From NCBI GenBank assembly GCA_948684385.1, contig CAPQCU010000003.1, positions 40,228-104,227 on the forward strand: DNA of 64,000 bases. The letters are read 5' to 3'. A program made the position numbers and the translations under genes. The notes under the pieces are model-generated. The model searched no databases. It saw only the letters and a list, made by a program, of their open reading frames with translations, and was not told the origin of the DNA. Below, piece after piece: positions 1 through 9,135 of the stretch. Position 1 is the stretch's first letter. Every line of letters begins with the position of its first letter. This DNA is from an uncultured bacterium. GTDB lineage: Bacteria > Cyanobacteriota > Vampirovibrionia > Gastranaerophilales > Gastranaerophilaceae.

Positions 1-1038
1 ATCGGTGCAAATGTTCCGGCAGGAGCGGGGCTTAATGATAACAAAAACACTCCGATAATCTCTAACCATCCCGGAGTGGATATTCAGGCAACCGCTATTG
101 ATAATATTATTAACAATGATTTCCTAAAAGTTGCTCCGCACGGTTTTAATATCCTGATTACCTTATTTGGAATGCTTTTAATTTATTGCATAATCAGGCT
201 TAATGATTTATTCAAATCAATTACCTTATCTATTTTTATAATTGCGGGATATATCGCAATTGCTGCTTTGTGTTTTTATTTTGCTTCGGTAATAAACGTA
301 ATCACTCCGCCTGTAATGTTTGTTGTGACAATGCTTATCGGCTATACGCATAAGTTTATTCTCGAAAACCGCAGCAAGGAAAAAGTTAAGTCGGCAATGG
401 GCAAGTATATGTCTGAGGACGTAATGAAGCGCGTTATTTCAAACATAGACAACCTCGGGCTTGGAGGAAAGAAAGCAACTGTAACAGTTTTGTTCTCTGA
501 TATTCGAGGTTTTACTTCAATGTCAGAAAATATGTCAGCCCAGCAGGTTTCCGAGATTTTGAACGAGTATTTCACTGAGATGGAGCCGATTATTACCAAA
601 TACAACGGAATAATTAATAAGTTTATAGGTGATGCTGTAATGGCGATTTTCGGAGAACCTATTCAGGATAAAAACCATGCAGCAAACGCTGTAAGATGCG
701 GGTATGAAATGCTCGTAAGAGTTAAAGAACTTCAGCAGAAATGGGCGGAAGAAGGCAAGCCGAAAATTGAAATCGGAATAGGTATTAACACAGGTGAAGT
801 TTTTGTCGGTAATATCGGTTCAATTAACAGGATGGAATATACGGTAATCGGCGATACTGTAAACCTTGCAAGCCGTCTTGAAAGCTATAATAAAGTTTAC
901 AAAACAAAAATGCTCATAAGCGCTTCAACTTATGAAACAACAAGAAGTTTTGTAGATGTAATAAAGATTTCTGATGTTGAAATCAGAGGTAAATCGCATA
1001 AAATGGATATTTATGAAGTACTTAAGGTAACTGACTAG
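1..1038 (+). CDS. CHASE2-type class III adenylate cyclase (5' cut)
   Basis: Class III nucleotidyl cyclase making cAMP (inferred) from ATP at the inner membrane. The reading frame is open from base 1, so the N-terminus lies outside the window; 345 residues are visible. The first ~35 are the tail of a CHASE2 sensor (HPGVDIQATAIDN), then three membrane helices (about 48-66, 72-92, 95-115), then the cyclase domain from ~157. Metal-binding Asp are at 167 (LFSDIRGFTS) and 211 (IGDAVMAIFG). Lys207 and Thr281 fit adenine rather than guanine selection, and the transition-state Asn288/Arg292 are in VNLASRLE. All catalytic residues are present. A GTG at 76 could be mistaken for a start but is inside the CHASE2 domain. 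Confidence 0.93.
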   Translation: MGANVPAGAGLNDNKNTPIISNHPGVDIQATAIDNIINNDFLKVAPHGFNILITLFGMLLIYCIIRLNDLFKSITLSIFIIAGYIAIAALCFYFASVINVITPPVMFVVTMLIGYTHKFILENRSKEKVKSAMGKYMSEDVMKRVISNIDNLGLGGKKATVTVLFSDIRGFTSMSENMSAQQVSEILNEYFTEMEPIITKYNGIINKFIGDAVMAIFGEPIQDKNHAANAVRCGYEMLVRVKELQQKWAEEGKPKIEIGIGINTGEVFVGNIGSINRMEYTVIGDTVNLASRLESYNKVYKTKMLISASTYETTRSFVDVIKISDVEIRGKSHKMDIYEVLKVTD

Positions 1039-1070
1039 CAAATATTTTTTTTACATGTATTAATAAGAAT

Positions 1071-1574
1071 ATGACAGTCAATTTTCGTGCAAAATTCGTA
1101 CAAAGAACAAATTTACCTGACTCACGTGAGGTTTCTTTTGTTGAAATAAACCCTAAATCTTCTGCAGATGTTGAAGCCATGAAGAAACTTTCGAATGAGT
1201 GGTATGATGCTAACTATGCCAAAAATATTTATGAAGATGTTGTGAATCTTAGCTCAAAAAGACCGAGGATAGCATCCAGAGTTTTCGCTTTAACTTCTCA
1301 AAAAGAAAATTTTAAGAATATAGAAAGCAGGCAGATTTTGGGTATTGCAGAAATGACAGCAGTTAATAATAGAACAACGCCTTATCTTGAATATTTGCAG
1401 GTTGACCCTTTGATGAAAAAATCCGGTGTAGGTACAAGTATTTTAAATGTTTTAAAGAAAATGCATGACTCTATTGAGTTAAACTCGGCTGTTTCTTCTG
1501 TGGGATTTTATAAAAAGAACGGGTTTGAGCTGGTCAATCCTGCGCGCTTACTTTGCAAGTGGGTAAAGAAGTAA
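1071..1574 (+). CDS. GNAT-family acetyltransferase-like protein
   Basis: 167 residues. The second half has GNAT features: a beta strand YLEYLQVDP, an acetyl-CoA loop-like segment KKSGVGTSIL (~119-128) and a terminal SVGFYKKNGFELV, the usual 'Y-GF' end of the fold. Substrate unknown. The N-terminus carries VNFRAK at residues 3-8, a short motif shared with the next several genes. The gene is 32 bases after the cyclase and before an HD-GYP gene on the same strand. No clear ribosome binding site precedes the ATG. The fold call is reasonable; the function is not known. Confidence 0.7.
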   Translation: MTVNFRAKFVQRTNLPDSREVSFVEINPKSSADVEAMKKLSNEWYDANYAKNIYEDVVNLSSKRPRIASRVFALTSQKENFKNIESRQILGIAEMTAVNNRTTPYLEYLQVDPLMKKSGVGTSILNVLKKMHDSIELNSAVSSVGFYKKNGFELVNPARLLCKWVKK

Positions 1575-1672
1575 ATTTGTAACATTTTATTAAATACACA
1601 GGACATTCAGGCAATTCATCATTAAAAAAATACTTTAAATAACTATAGTGTCAGTGTAGTTAGTAATGTAGT

Positions 1673-2413
1673 ATGAATTTTGTCCAAAATACCCCGATAT
1701 TTAACAAAATAAATATTTCGAATATTCAGTTCCGTTCAAATCCTGCGGTTTATACGGGTACGTTCGAACCTTCGAAAGATTCTTTTATTACATATCCGAA
1801 CACGGATATAAATGCTCTTGCTCAATCTGCAAGGACTAATCCGAAAATTGCAGAGATTTTAGCGGAGTATAAAATTCCTTTTAAATTTAACTCGAAAGAG
1901 CTGGAAAAGCTCCAGCAAGGACATTTGAAGGATACACGTCTGGTTGCAGCAAAGATGTATTCAGCATTGCCTGATGATTTGAAATCCGAAGTTAATCTAA
2001 AAGATTTGCAGGAAGCTGCCATGTTCCACGATTACGGTAAAGCGCTTATTCCTGAAAAGATTTTGAATAAAGAAGGAAAGCTTGATAAAAGAGAAAAAGA
2101 GATTATGGAGCTTCACTCTGAGCTTGGTTACGAACTTTTGAAAGGAGTTGGAGTTAATCAAAATGTGTTGCAGATGATAAAATATCATCATCAAACTCCT
2201 GACGGAAACGGATATCCTATTGCAGGAGACGATTTTAGTCCGAGTATCGGAGCGCAAATACTTTCTGCTGCTGACAAGTATTCGGCTTTAAGGGAAGAGC
2301 GAAGCTACAAGCCTGCAATGAGGAAAGAGGAAGCGTTAAAAATATTACAGGAAGATGTGAAATCCGGTTTGATTGCACCTGAGATTTACACTGCGCTGGA
2401 AAAAGTGGTTTAA
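1673..2413 (+). CDS. HD-GYP domain phosphohydrolase
   Basis: 246 residues with a single HD-GYP-like domain (about 75-245). It shows the HD dyad H119-D120 (MFHDYGKALIPEKIL), H148, the pair H172-H173 and DGNGYP at 177-182, followed by ADKYSALREERSYK. These are the metal ligands and signature of c-di-GMP-type phosphodiesterases, so it is probably an active phosphohydrolase; c-di-GMP as substrate is inference. No sensor domain is present. Residues 18-23 are IQFRSN, the N-terminal motif shared with neighbours. The stop overlaps the convergent minus-strand gene by 4 bases. Confidence 0.85.
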   Translation: MNFVQNTPIFNKINISNIQFRSNPAVYTGTFEPSKDSFITYPNTDINALAQSARTNPKIAEILAEYKIPFKFNSKELEKLQQGHLKDTRLVAAKMYSALPDDLKSEVNLKDLQEAAMFHDYGKALIPEKILNKEGKLDKREKEIMELHSELGYELLKGVGVNQNVLQMIKYHHQTPDGNGYPIAGDDFSPSIGAQILSAADKYSALREERSYKPAMRKEEALKILQEDVKSGLIAPEIYTALEKVV

Positions 2414-3765
2414 CCTAAAGCGACGAATAATTTTGCAGTCTTCATTGCAAGAGATATACCGTCTTTTAATCTTATATTCTTGCATGTATTTTGGAGAGCT
2501 AATCCGCCTTTTATAAACTTATTATACAAAGTTGCATAAGTTTTTATTCTTTTTGTTTTTGCATTTTTGATAATACTTAATAATTTCTTAGTATATTCTT
2601 CATCTTTCGCAGTTGATTTTCTATTTTGGGCATATCTTACAATATTATCATACTGTTGCCCGAATTTGTTCATTGTTGGCTGAATGCCGTTTTTAACATA
2701 ACTTTCGGTAATGTCCTCAAAATCTTGTAAAATACATCGGGTAAGATTGACCTGATCAATAACTCTTATGGACTTAGGTATGATGCCTATATAGGGAATC
2801 ATTTCACTTTTAAATATCCAATGTTTTTTCAAAGCAAAAATTTCTTCCAAATTCTCTTTTGCTCTTCTAAAAAAATTTTTAGAAACATTATCAAAAGAGT
2901 TAATTGGTGCTTCAATTATCTTTGCATTTTGTAAATATAACATACACAATCTTTTTAATTCTTTTCGATACTCTTTTCCTTTTTTATTGAAATCAGGACG
3001 TATTGTATGTAATTTGCAATTTTTTAAGTTATTATGGTCATCATCATTAGCATAATGTCCTGCACCTTTTCTGTATCTTTCTTTTAAATCTATAATTTTT
3101 CCCTGGTGATTAATTCTTTTGTCTAAAATGTCTGACAATTGTTTGATGGAATTTGGAGGTAAATCATCATAATTTTCAAATTCAGACATATCAGGTAATG
3201 TATCATTCGGTTCAAACATAGATTTGTATTTGTTAAGTTTTTCTGCAAAGTCATTTTTTAATGAATTTGACTCCATTATTTTTTGCATTCGTTTAAGTTC
3301 CTGACTTTGCCTTATTTCTTCTTTTCTTTCTATTCTCTTTTGTTTTAAGTCATAAAGAAAATAATTTAACTCGTATTTCAAATCCAGCAATTTTTCAACT
3401 GGATAGAGCAAAATATTACTCACTGTACTCAAAACTCTTTTAACTAAAGGTGCTTTGTAAGGTTTATATGAATAATCCGTGTAGATGTTTTTTTCTTTAG
3501 TATTAGTTTTAGTTTCAACTTTTGTTTCCACTTTTACTTCTGTTTTAGAAATATTTCCTCTTTGTTTAATTTCTTCAGAATTTGCTGACATACATGATTT
3601 TAGAATATTAGAAAGTATATTACCTGCGCTGAAATCATAATCAAATTTAGAAGGTTCTTTTTCTAAAAATTTCATATAAGCAATTACAGGTTTTTCTACA
3701 TCAGGAATTCTTTGTTTTTGGTTAAAACTTATATTAGATTGTGAATGTATTTTATCAATTATCAT
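2410..3765 (-). CDS. Hypothetical charged protein, lineage-specific
   Basis: 451 residues if started at the ATG at 3765. That start gives an ATGA overlap with the stop of the upstream gene and removes an unlikely 21-residue extension. I do not recognise the family. The protein is Lys/Glu-rich with helical segments around 100-190 (a likely coiled coil near KQKRIERKEEIRQSQELKRM) and no signal peptide. Residues 12-17 read ISFNQK, the motif shared by this cluster. It is the last gene of a three-gene minus-strand operon (5324 to 2410), which suggests it works with the two upstream hypothetical proteins. Confidence 0.8.
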   Translation of the reverse strand: MIIDKIHSQSNISFNQKQRIPDVEKPVIAYMKFLEKEPSKFDYDFSAGNILSNILKSCMSANSEEIKQRGNISKTEVKVETKVETKTNTKEKNIYTDYSYKPYKAPLVKRVLSTVSNILLYPVEKLLDLKYELNYFLYDLKQKRIERKEEIRQSQELKRMQKIMESNSLKNDFAEKLNKYKSMFEPNDTLPDMSEFENYDDLPPNSIKQLSDILDKRINHQGKIIDLKERYRKGAGHYANDDDHNNLKNCKLHTIRPDFNKKGKEYRKELKRLCMLYLQNAKIIEAPINSFDNVSKNFFRRAKENLEEIFALKKHWIFKSEMIPYIGIIPKSIRVIDQVNLTRCILQDFEDITESYVKNGIQPTMNKFGQQYDNIVRYAQNRKSTAKDEEYTKKLLSIIKNAKTKRIKTYATLYNKFIKGGLALQNTCKNIRLKDGISLAMKTAKLFVALG

Positions 3766-4592
3766 ATCCAATCTCCGATATCGGCAATTTCTTCGCCAAT
3801 GGATTTTAAAATTGACCAAAAATCCCAATCAAGGTCAAAATCTTCGGGAATTTCTCCGTAAATTGAAGTTAAAACTTCTTCCGGAGTATCTAAAACCGGA
3901 GATTCATAAATTTCTTCTAAGTTTGGACTCATATCAGTATCAATAGCTTTTAAATCTTTTAAATCAGCTTCCAACTCCGGATCTTGTGATTCCATATTAG
4001 TAGTATTATAATTTTCATCTGTTCCTCGAAAACTAACTTTTTTTTCTAAAACTTTATTGCCATAAGAATTTAAATTACCTGTGCTTTTGTTAATATAATT
4101 GGAATTATATGTTATACCGGCATTTTCAAAAGCTTCTTTAGTTTGTAAAAAATTATTGTAAATTGTCTGTCCTTGCATATTAAGATTACCGGTAGAAGAA
4201 TTTATAAGATTATTGTTAAAATTTAAACCGGCATCTTTAAATAATTCTTGTGCATGATCGTAATTATCTATTATCGACTTTCCCTGAAGATTTAAGTTAC
4301 CACTTTGATAGTTGATATAACTATCTTTGCAAGTTAATCCTCTGTCTTTAAAAAGTTGCTCGGCATATTTTGTATTGTCTGTATAAGGTTTGTGATTTTT
4401 AGTTGCTTCTTCAATAATTTGCTTTGCATTTATATTATAAACAATCAAAGGAGCTGAAACTACCGGTAATGCATACTTTTTCTTTGAATTTAATAATTCA
4501 ACCACTGCTCTTTTTGCTTGAGCTGTAGGTTGCTTTGCACCAAAGTTAGTATTATCTGTATTTGTTGTTTGTAATATTGGATTGATTTTCAT
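3762..4592 (-). CDS. Hypothetical protein with three GNLN repeats
   Basis: 276 residues, family not recognised. After an N-terminal TNFGAK motif (15-20) come three imperfect ~35-residue repeats (about 75-185). Each has a helix such as AQELFKDAGL and then an 'IN-x-STGNLN-x-G' segment (YQSGNLNLQG, SSTGNLNMQG, KSTGNLNSYG). The tail from ~195 is strongly acidic and ends in Trp/Asp-rich DLDWDFW. A second motif-like VSFRG occurs at ~188. The gene sits 9 bases after the upstream gene and is coupled by ATGA to the downstream one. Repeats plus an acidic tail could serve protein binding; this is inference. Confidence 0.8.
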   Translation of the reverse strand: MKINPILQTTNTDNTNFGAKQPTAQAKRAVVELLNSKKKYALPVVSAPLIVYNINAKQIIEEATKNHKPYTDNTKYAEQLFKDRGLTCKDSYINYQSGNLNLQGKSIIDNYDHAQELFKDAGLNFNNNLINSSTGNLNMQGQTIYNNFLQTKEAFENAGITYNSNYINKSTGNLNSYGNKVLEKKVSFRGTDENYNTTNMESQDPELEADLKDLKAIDTDMSPNLEEIYESPVLDTPEEVLTSIYGEIPEDFDLDWDFWSILKSIGEEIADIGDWI

Positions 4593-4601
4593 TTTATACT
4601 C

Positions 4602-5324
4602 TTAATTATATGGATTTTTTTCTTCATTAATATAAATTATTGGCGGTTGAGAAATTACATATTTGGATAGAAATTCTCTTATATCATCAGATTTAATAGA
4701 GTCAATTGTCTTATATAATTCAGAAAGATTAATCTCATTAAGACTTTTGTCATTGCTGTTTCTTGTTTTTTCTTGTATTAACTCTTTTTCTTTATTTTGA
4801 ATTGCTGCCAAAATGTCTTCAATGTTATCCTTGTACAAAGAACTTAGCATTCCTTTAAATACCAAAATTGCTTCATCTGTATTTTTTATTTTTTCTATTC
4901 CGGTTGGCATAAACTGAAATTTTAGAAAATACACTCCATTGGTTATATTTTTATCGTTTGAATTGTCATTTTTTAAAAGTCCTGAGTTTTCTGAAATATA
5001 TGGAGATTTTAGGAAAATCATAAGCAATGATAAATATTCGCATATTTTTTTATCACGGAAACTTTTTATCGGAACGGGATAAATATTTTCTAAATAAACA
5101 TTGTTGTCAGATTTATTTATATGAATTTCTTCTATATTGGAAATAAAATCTTCAGCAACTGTTGCTTGTTTAAAGTTGATATTATTTCTCACTAAAATAG
5201 CTTGTCCTGCTTCATACCCTGAAAGGCTCATTGTATCATTTGTCTGATGATTTTGAGCACAAATATCTTTTTGTTGAAACTTTTGTTGCTTAACTTGTAC
5301 TGCGTTAATTAGATTTATTAGCAT
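4602..5324 (-). CDS. Hypothetical protein, possibly M16-peptidase-like
   Basis: 240 residues, first gene of the three-gene operon, with AGAGGT 6-11 bases before its ATG. Residues 49-53 are INFKQ, the cluster motif. The rest resembles the non-catalytic half of M16 (insulinase-like) peptidases in layout: a run like PVPIKSFRDKKICEYLSLLM, a strand GVYFLKFQFMPTG, a helix-rich DILAAIQNKEKELIQEK and a terminal DDIREFLSKYVI. No HxxEH zinc motif is present, so it cannot be an active peptidase by itself. The M16 link is a weak pattern match; otherwise unknown. Confidence 0.75.
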   Translation of the reverse strand: MLINLINAVQVKQQKFQQKDICAQNHQTNDTMSLSGYEAGQAILVRNNINFKQATVAEDFISNIEEIHINKSDNNVYLENIYPVPIKSFRDKKICEYLSLLMIFLKSPYISENSGLLKNDNSNDKNITNGVYFLKFQFMPTGIEKIKNTDEAILVFKGMLSSLYKDNIEDILAAIQNKEKELIQEKTRNSNDKSLNEINLSELYKTIDSIKSDDIREFLSKYVISQPPIIYINEEKNPYN

Positions 5325-5445
5325 GCTTTACCTCTACATTTGCATGAAATCATGAAAAAATGATTTTTTGCTAATATGTTGTGAATTATGTTACAATGAG
5401 TTACATTCAGACGCAAAAATTTTTATTTTTGATTTTTATTCCGGT

Positions 5446-6228
5446 ATGCAGATTAACCAGAACATTAACTTTAAAGCCGGACTTACATCTCAAATTCAAA
5501 GAGAGATTGCGTCTTCGGATGTCCGAAGGATATCTTCTTACCTGTTTCAACAAGGTATTCAAAATGATTTTAAGAATAATAAAATCATTGCCTGGTGCTC
5601 ATTAAAATGCCTTGAAATAATTAAAAAACTCAAACTAGGTTTACCTGAAGGTATTTTTGTTGAAGATTTTGCAAAACTCAATGTTTTGGATAAGGATGCA
5701 TCAGGTTTAATGAATTTTGCTCCTACAAAGCTTTACTCTGTTAATGATACTGTTGTTGGAGAAAAAACAATTTTTTTTAATGAATACAAAGATTTAAATC
5801 ATAAAAATGGTAACTTATTCTGGGATAATATTAATCAGGTTGCTGATGAGACTTATGAAGCTAATATGTCAACAACAGATTTTTTTCTTGAAATATTTTT
5901 ACACGAATTTGCTCATGCAGCACATGAATCCAACCTGATTAAAAAATTTGGCGGGAAAAAATTAATCTCCTCGCTCCAGAATTTAAATAATCTTCAAGTT
6001 CAAAATAAACATTTGGTCAGTCAAATCTGTAAATATGCACTTTCAAACCCATTAGAAGTTGTTGCCTGTGATTTATCAAAAAGAATAATTACATCACTGA
6101 ATAAAGAGTCTCTTATACCTGCAGACAATTGTATTAAAAATAGTCCATACAGAAAATTTTCACTGTTTTACAAACCTGATAATCTGCTTGACCATATGCT
6201 CAGAGGATATTGGAACGGAAAATATTAA
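5446..6228 (+). CDS. Putative HExxH zinc metalloprotease-like protein
   Basis: 260 residues from the ATG at 5446, chosen because it places INFKAG at residues 7-12, as in the neighbouring proteins; the frame is open upstream but reads unlike a protein start. Residues 153-157 are HEFAH inside a hydrophobic helix (FFLEIFLHEFAHAAHE), the classic zincin HExxH. A possible third ligand is Glu204 in NPLEVVACDL, 47 residues later, as in gluzincins. No signal peptide. Substrate unknown; it may act on cell envelope or host proteins, but nothing in the sequence shows this. Convergent with the next gene (4-base overlap of stops). Confidence 0.75.
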   Translation: MQINQNINFKAGLTSQIQREIASSDVRRISSYLFQQGIQNDFKNNKIIAWCSLKCLEIIKKLKLGLPEGIFVEDFAKLNVLDKDASGLMNFAPTKLYSVNDTVVGEKTIFFNEYKDLNHKNGNLFWDNINQVADETYEANMSTTDFFLEIFLHEFAHAAHESNLIKKFGGKKLISSLQNLNNLQVQNKHLVSQICKYALSNPLEVVACDLSKRIITSLNKESLIPADNCIKNSPYRKFSLFYKPDNLLDHMLRGYWNGKY

Positions 6229-7595
6229 CAATTATTAATTACTTCAAACAAAGCGTTAACTACTGCAGGGTCCCATTTTATTCCTGCTTCGTCTTTCAAA
6301 ATCTCCAGAGCAGCTTCTTTATCCATTGCTTCGCGGTATGAACGGTCGGAAGTCATTGCTGTATAAGCGTCTGCAACTGCGATAATTCTTGAACCGAACG
6401 GGATTGAGTTGCCTTTCAAACCTTCAGGCTCGCCTCTGCCGTCCCAGCGTTCTTTGTGGTAATGAATGTATGGAATAACTTCTGATAAGAAGTTGATATT
6501 CATAAGCAAGTTTACACCGACATTCGGGTGGTTTTGAAGCTTTTCCCATTCGTCTTTTGAAAGCTTGCCCTTGTTTGCAAACAAAGATTCAGGCAGAGTA
6601 ATCTTACCGATATTCTGTAAAAGTCCTGCGTAGTAAACCAAATCAGTTGTCTTTTCGTTCAAACCAAGCTGTTTGCAAAGTTTCTTTGAAAGTTCTGCAG
6701 TGTTTTGTGAATGCGCAACTTTGTACTGACCTTTTTCATCAACCGCTTTAGCAAGTTTTTCTACAAAAGCCTGCTGCTGAACGCCTAAATCTCCGATAAG
6801 AGCTGTAAGCTCAGCTCTCTTATGCTGCAAATCTTCAGCAAAAACGCTTTCGTCGTTAATCAAAATTTCTGTTTCTTCAATTGTTTTTTGAAGGTGCATT
6901 GAAGTGCCGAAAAGCCTTGCAATTGTTTCAAGAAGGTTCATGTAAGCCCGTTTAATCATTTTTTCTTTGTAGTTCTCAATCACAATTACGCCAACCACGT
7001 GAGCGTTATTGTGCATCGGAACAACAGCTAAAGATTTTACATCAAATTCCTTAAGCTCGTATTTCGGAGTGAAGTTTTCAACATTTGAGATATCTTTTAT
7101 CTGGATTTTTTCTAAAGTATTGAAAGCTTTTACAACAATAGATTTATCGTCTTTTGAGTATCCGAGTTTTTTTGCGTATATATCTTCATCAAAATCGATT
7201 GAAGAGCCGACAAGCCCTAAAAGCTTGTTTTCAAAATTCAAACCGTGTGTGAACTCTTCTGTAAGGTAAATATGGCAGGCATCAGCGTCAAGAATTTGTG
7301 CTAATGTCTTTGCAATAGAGTTATAAACCACATATTCGTCTTGAGAATTAAACCCTAAAACACAAAGAGTGTTGTCTAAAGAATATATAGAAATAAGTTC
7401 TTTAAGCTGGGATTTTAATTTTGTAGTCTTATCCTTGACGTCTTTTCCGATTTTATTTGCCAAATCTTCGGAAATCAAATATTCAGAGATAAAGTCGCCG
7501 ATATTGAGTGCAAAAATTTCCTCAAGCGGGTCATTTTCCATTAAATCCAGTGAGCGGCTAAAGAGTGATGCACCTAATTCTTCTTTATCTGTCAT
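6225..7595 (-). CDS. GAF-HD-GYP protein with degenerate active site
   Basis: 456 residues: N-terminal helical part, GAF domain (~75-235), helical linker, HD-GYP fold (~275-456). The fold is well conserved (HPNVGVNLL, IIAVADAYTAMTSDRSYREAM). However, the HD dyad is Q327-N328 (LLQNIGK), the HH pair is H380-K381, and GYP is GEP (DGRGEP, 385-390). Metal binding and hydrolysis are therefore unlikely; it may be a c-di-GMP-binding or purely structural pseudoenzyme (inference). It stands alone on the minus strand, divergent from the SEC-C gene. Confidence 0.88.
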   Translation of the reverse strand: MTDKEELGASLFSRSLDLMENDPLEEIFALNIGDFISEYLISEDLANKIGKDVKDKTTKLKSQLKELISIYSLDNTLCVLGFNSQDEYVVYNSIAKTLAQILDADACHIYLTEEFTHGLNFENKLLGLVGSSIDFDEDIYAKKLGYSKDDKSIVVKAFNTLEKIQIKDISNVENFTPKYELKEFDVKSLAVVPMHNNAHVVGVIVIENYKEKMIKRAYMNLLETIARLFGTSMHLQKTIEETEILINDESVFAEDLQHKRAELTALIGDLGVQQQAFVEKLAKAVDEKGQYKVAHSQNTAELSKKLCKQLGLNEKTTDLVYYAGLLQNIGKITLPESLFANKGKLSKDEWEKLQNHPNVGVNLLMNINFLSEVIPYIHYHKERWDGRGEPEGLKGNSIPFGSRIIAVADAYTAMTSDRSYREAMDKEAALEILKDEAGIKWDPAVVNALFEVINNC

Positions 7596-7763
7596 AAAAA
7601 ATACCTTCCATGTTGTCTTTATATTTTATATAACGGCACAATTTTCAAAAACTTTAATTTTTTTTTAAAATTTTATACTTTAGTTGTAGAAAAGTGGTAA
7701 ATGTACCTAACTTTTTGTTGAAATCAAAGGGTTCTAAGTCCTTTACAAAACTTTATCTAACAG

Positions 7764-7792
7764 TATGATTGCGAAAAAATTTTGCTTAATGT
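7764..7792 (+). promoter_or_regulatory. Candidate promoter for SEC-C gene
   Basis: TTGCGA and TATCCT separated by 17 bases, about 35 bases before the ATG at 7827. A GAGGAG ribosome site lies between them and the start. Pattern match only. Confidence 0.45.
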
Positions 7793-7826
7793 ATCCTATA
7801 CACATAAGACTTACGAGGAGAAAGCG

Positions 7827-9074
7827 ATGACAGTTATTGAAAAAATCACTGAAATTAATGATATTGTTAAAAAGATATTTGAATTTACACAGACAAATGC
7901 TCAGGTGAAAGCCGATTTTGACGAGTATCTGGCAACAATCGGAGCAAGAAATATCTCTTTAGAGCGCATGGAAAAAATATTTTTACCTTATGTTTTTGAA
8001 CGCAGAATTGGTGAAAAATCAATCTTAGACATGTTCAAAGAAGAAAATGGCGCTTCTCCTATCTTAGAAAGTTTTATTAAAGCTCAGTCATCAATTTTCG
8101 AAATCAAAAAAATACTTAAAAACGGGTTTGAACTTTACAATCTTGTAAACGAAAAAACTTATACAGTTCTATCCTTAACAAAAATGACAAGCTTTAGAGG
8201 AATTTATGCCGGTCAGTTTATTGCAGCAAGAATATTTGAACTTGACGGAGAATACTATATTATTGAAATTTCAAGTGTTCTTTCTCATTCACAGAAGGAA
8301 GAAGCTTACAGATACGCGGTTATGAAACTTGTTCACACTCCAAGATTGCTCTATCTTGATAATCCTGAAAAAGAAGAAGAAATTAAATCTACAATCTCCG
8401 AGATGTACTCAAAGTTTATCAAAACTTTTGATAAAGATATTATACTTACAACAAATAAGCATGCTGACGATATCATAGGTGCATTTAATGAAGGTGAAGA
8501 AGTTGATCTTTCTGATAAAGGATGCGATATTGAAGCGTATAAATTTTTCCACGTAAGAGAGCTTGATAATAATTATTCAAACTTCCTTGAAAACTCAATG
8601 GGCGGATTTTCATCACATAACGAAACTTATGATGTTGCGGTAATTTTCGACGAAAAGAACGGACTTTATGCAATTCCTTTCTATCAGACTTTCTGTAAAG
8701 TGTTTGAAAACAAGGATGAAGTAGAAAACGCAAAAGGCTGTGTTGAGTACTTCTTAACCAATGATTCTATTCCAAACACTATCTTAGACAGGGTTTCAAC
8801 TCAGTACTCAAACTTTATGGACGTAGTAAACGAGTTTATGGGTACAAGCTATAATTATGAAGAGCTGATTAAGAGATACAAATCTGATTATCTTGAAAAC
8901 AAGATTTACTCATCAGCAACAATTCTTTTCTGTTCAAACGCGTTTTCAGAAATTTTCGATTATATTTCAGAACCAAAACCTCAGCAGCCTGTAGTTATGG
9001 GCAAAGTCGGCAGAAATGAGCCTTGTCCTTGCGGAAGCGGTAAGAAATACAAGAACTGTTGCGGGGGTAAATGA
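7827..9074 (+). CDS. SEC-C motif protein of unknown function
   Basis: 415 residues from the ATG at 7827, preceded by GAGGAG at a 6-base spacing; an upstream ATG at 7782 lacks a ribosome site. The last 21 residues are a SEC-C zinc-binding motif (GRNEPCPCGSGKKYKNCC, Cys400, 402, 411, 412) like the C-terminus of SecA and many otherwise unrelated proteins. The preceding ~390 residues are not recognised; no membrane segment or signal peptide is seen. The final codons GGG GGT AAA TGA coincide with the start of a dispersed intergenic repeat. Confidence 0.85.
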   Translation: MTVIEKITEINDIVKKIFEFTQTNAQVKADFDEYLATIGARNISLERMEKIFLPYVFERRIGEKSILDMFKEENGASPILESFIKAQSSIFEIKKILKNGFELYNLVNEKTYTVLSLTKMTSFRGIYAGQFIAARIFELDGEYYIIEISSVLSHSQKEEAYRYAVMKLVHTPRLLYLDNPEKEEEIKSTISEMYSKFIKTFDKDIILTTNKHADDIIGAFNEGEEVDLSDKGCDIEAYKFFHVRELDNNYSNFLENSMGGFSSHNETYDVAVIFDEKNGLYAIPFYQTFCKVFENKDEVENAKGCVEYFLTNDSIPNTILDRVSTQYSNFMDVVNEFMGTSYNYEELIKRYKSDYLENKIYSSATILFCSNAFSEIFDYISEPKPQQPVVMGKVGRNEPCPCGSGKKYKNCCGGK

Positions 9075-9129
9075 AGAGGTTTGGAGGTTAGACCTACAAA
9101 CCGGTAAGAATGGTGTAAAAGGGGGGGGG
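9062..9129 (+). repeat. GGGGTAAATG-family intergenic repeat, copy 1
   Basis: Begins inside the stop region of the SEC-C gene (GGGGGTAAATGA). It contains GGTTTG...CAAACC enclosing GGT-tag-ACC (a nested palindrome), then CCGGTAAGAATGG and a run of 9 G at 9121-9129. It matches copies at 11281, 13763, 13828, 24700 and 36201. Confidence 0.75.
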
Positions 9130-9135
9130 CATTCC

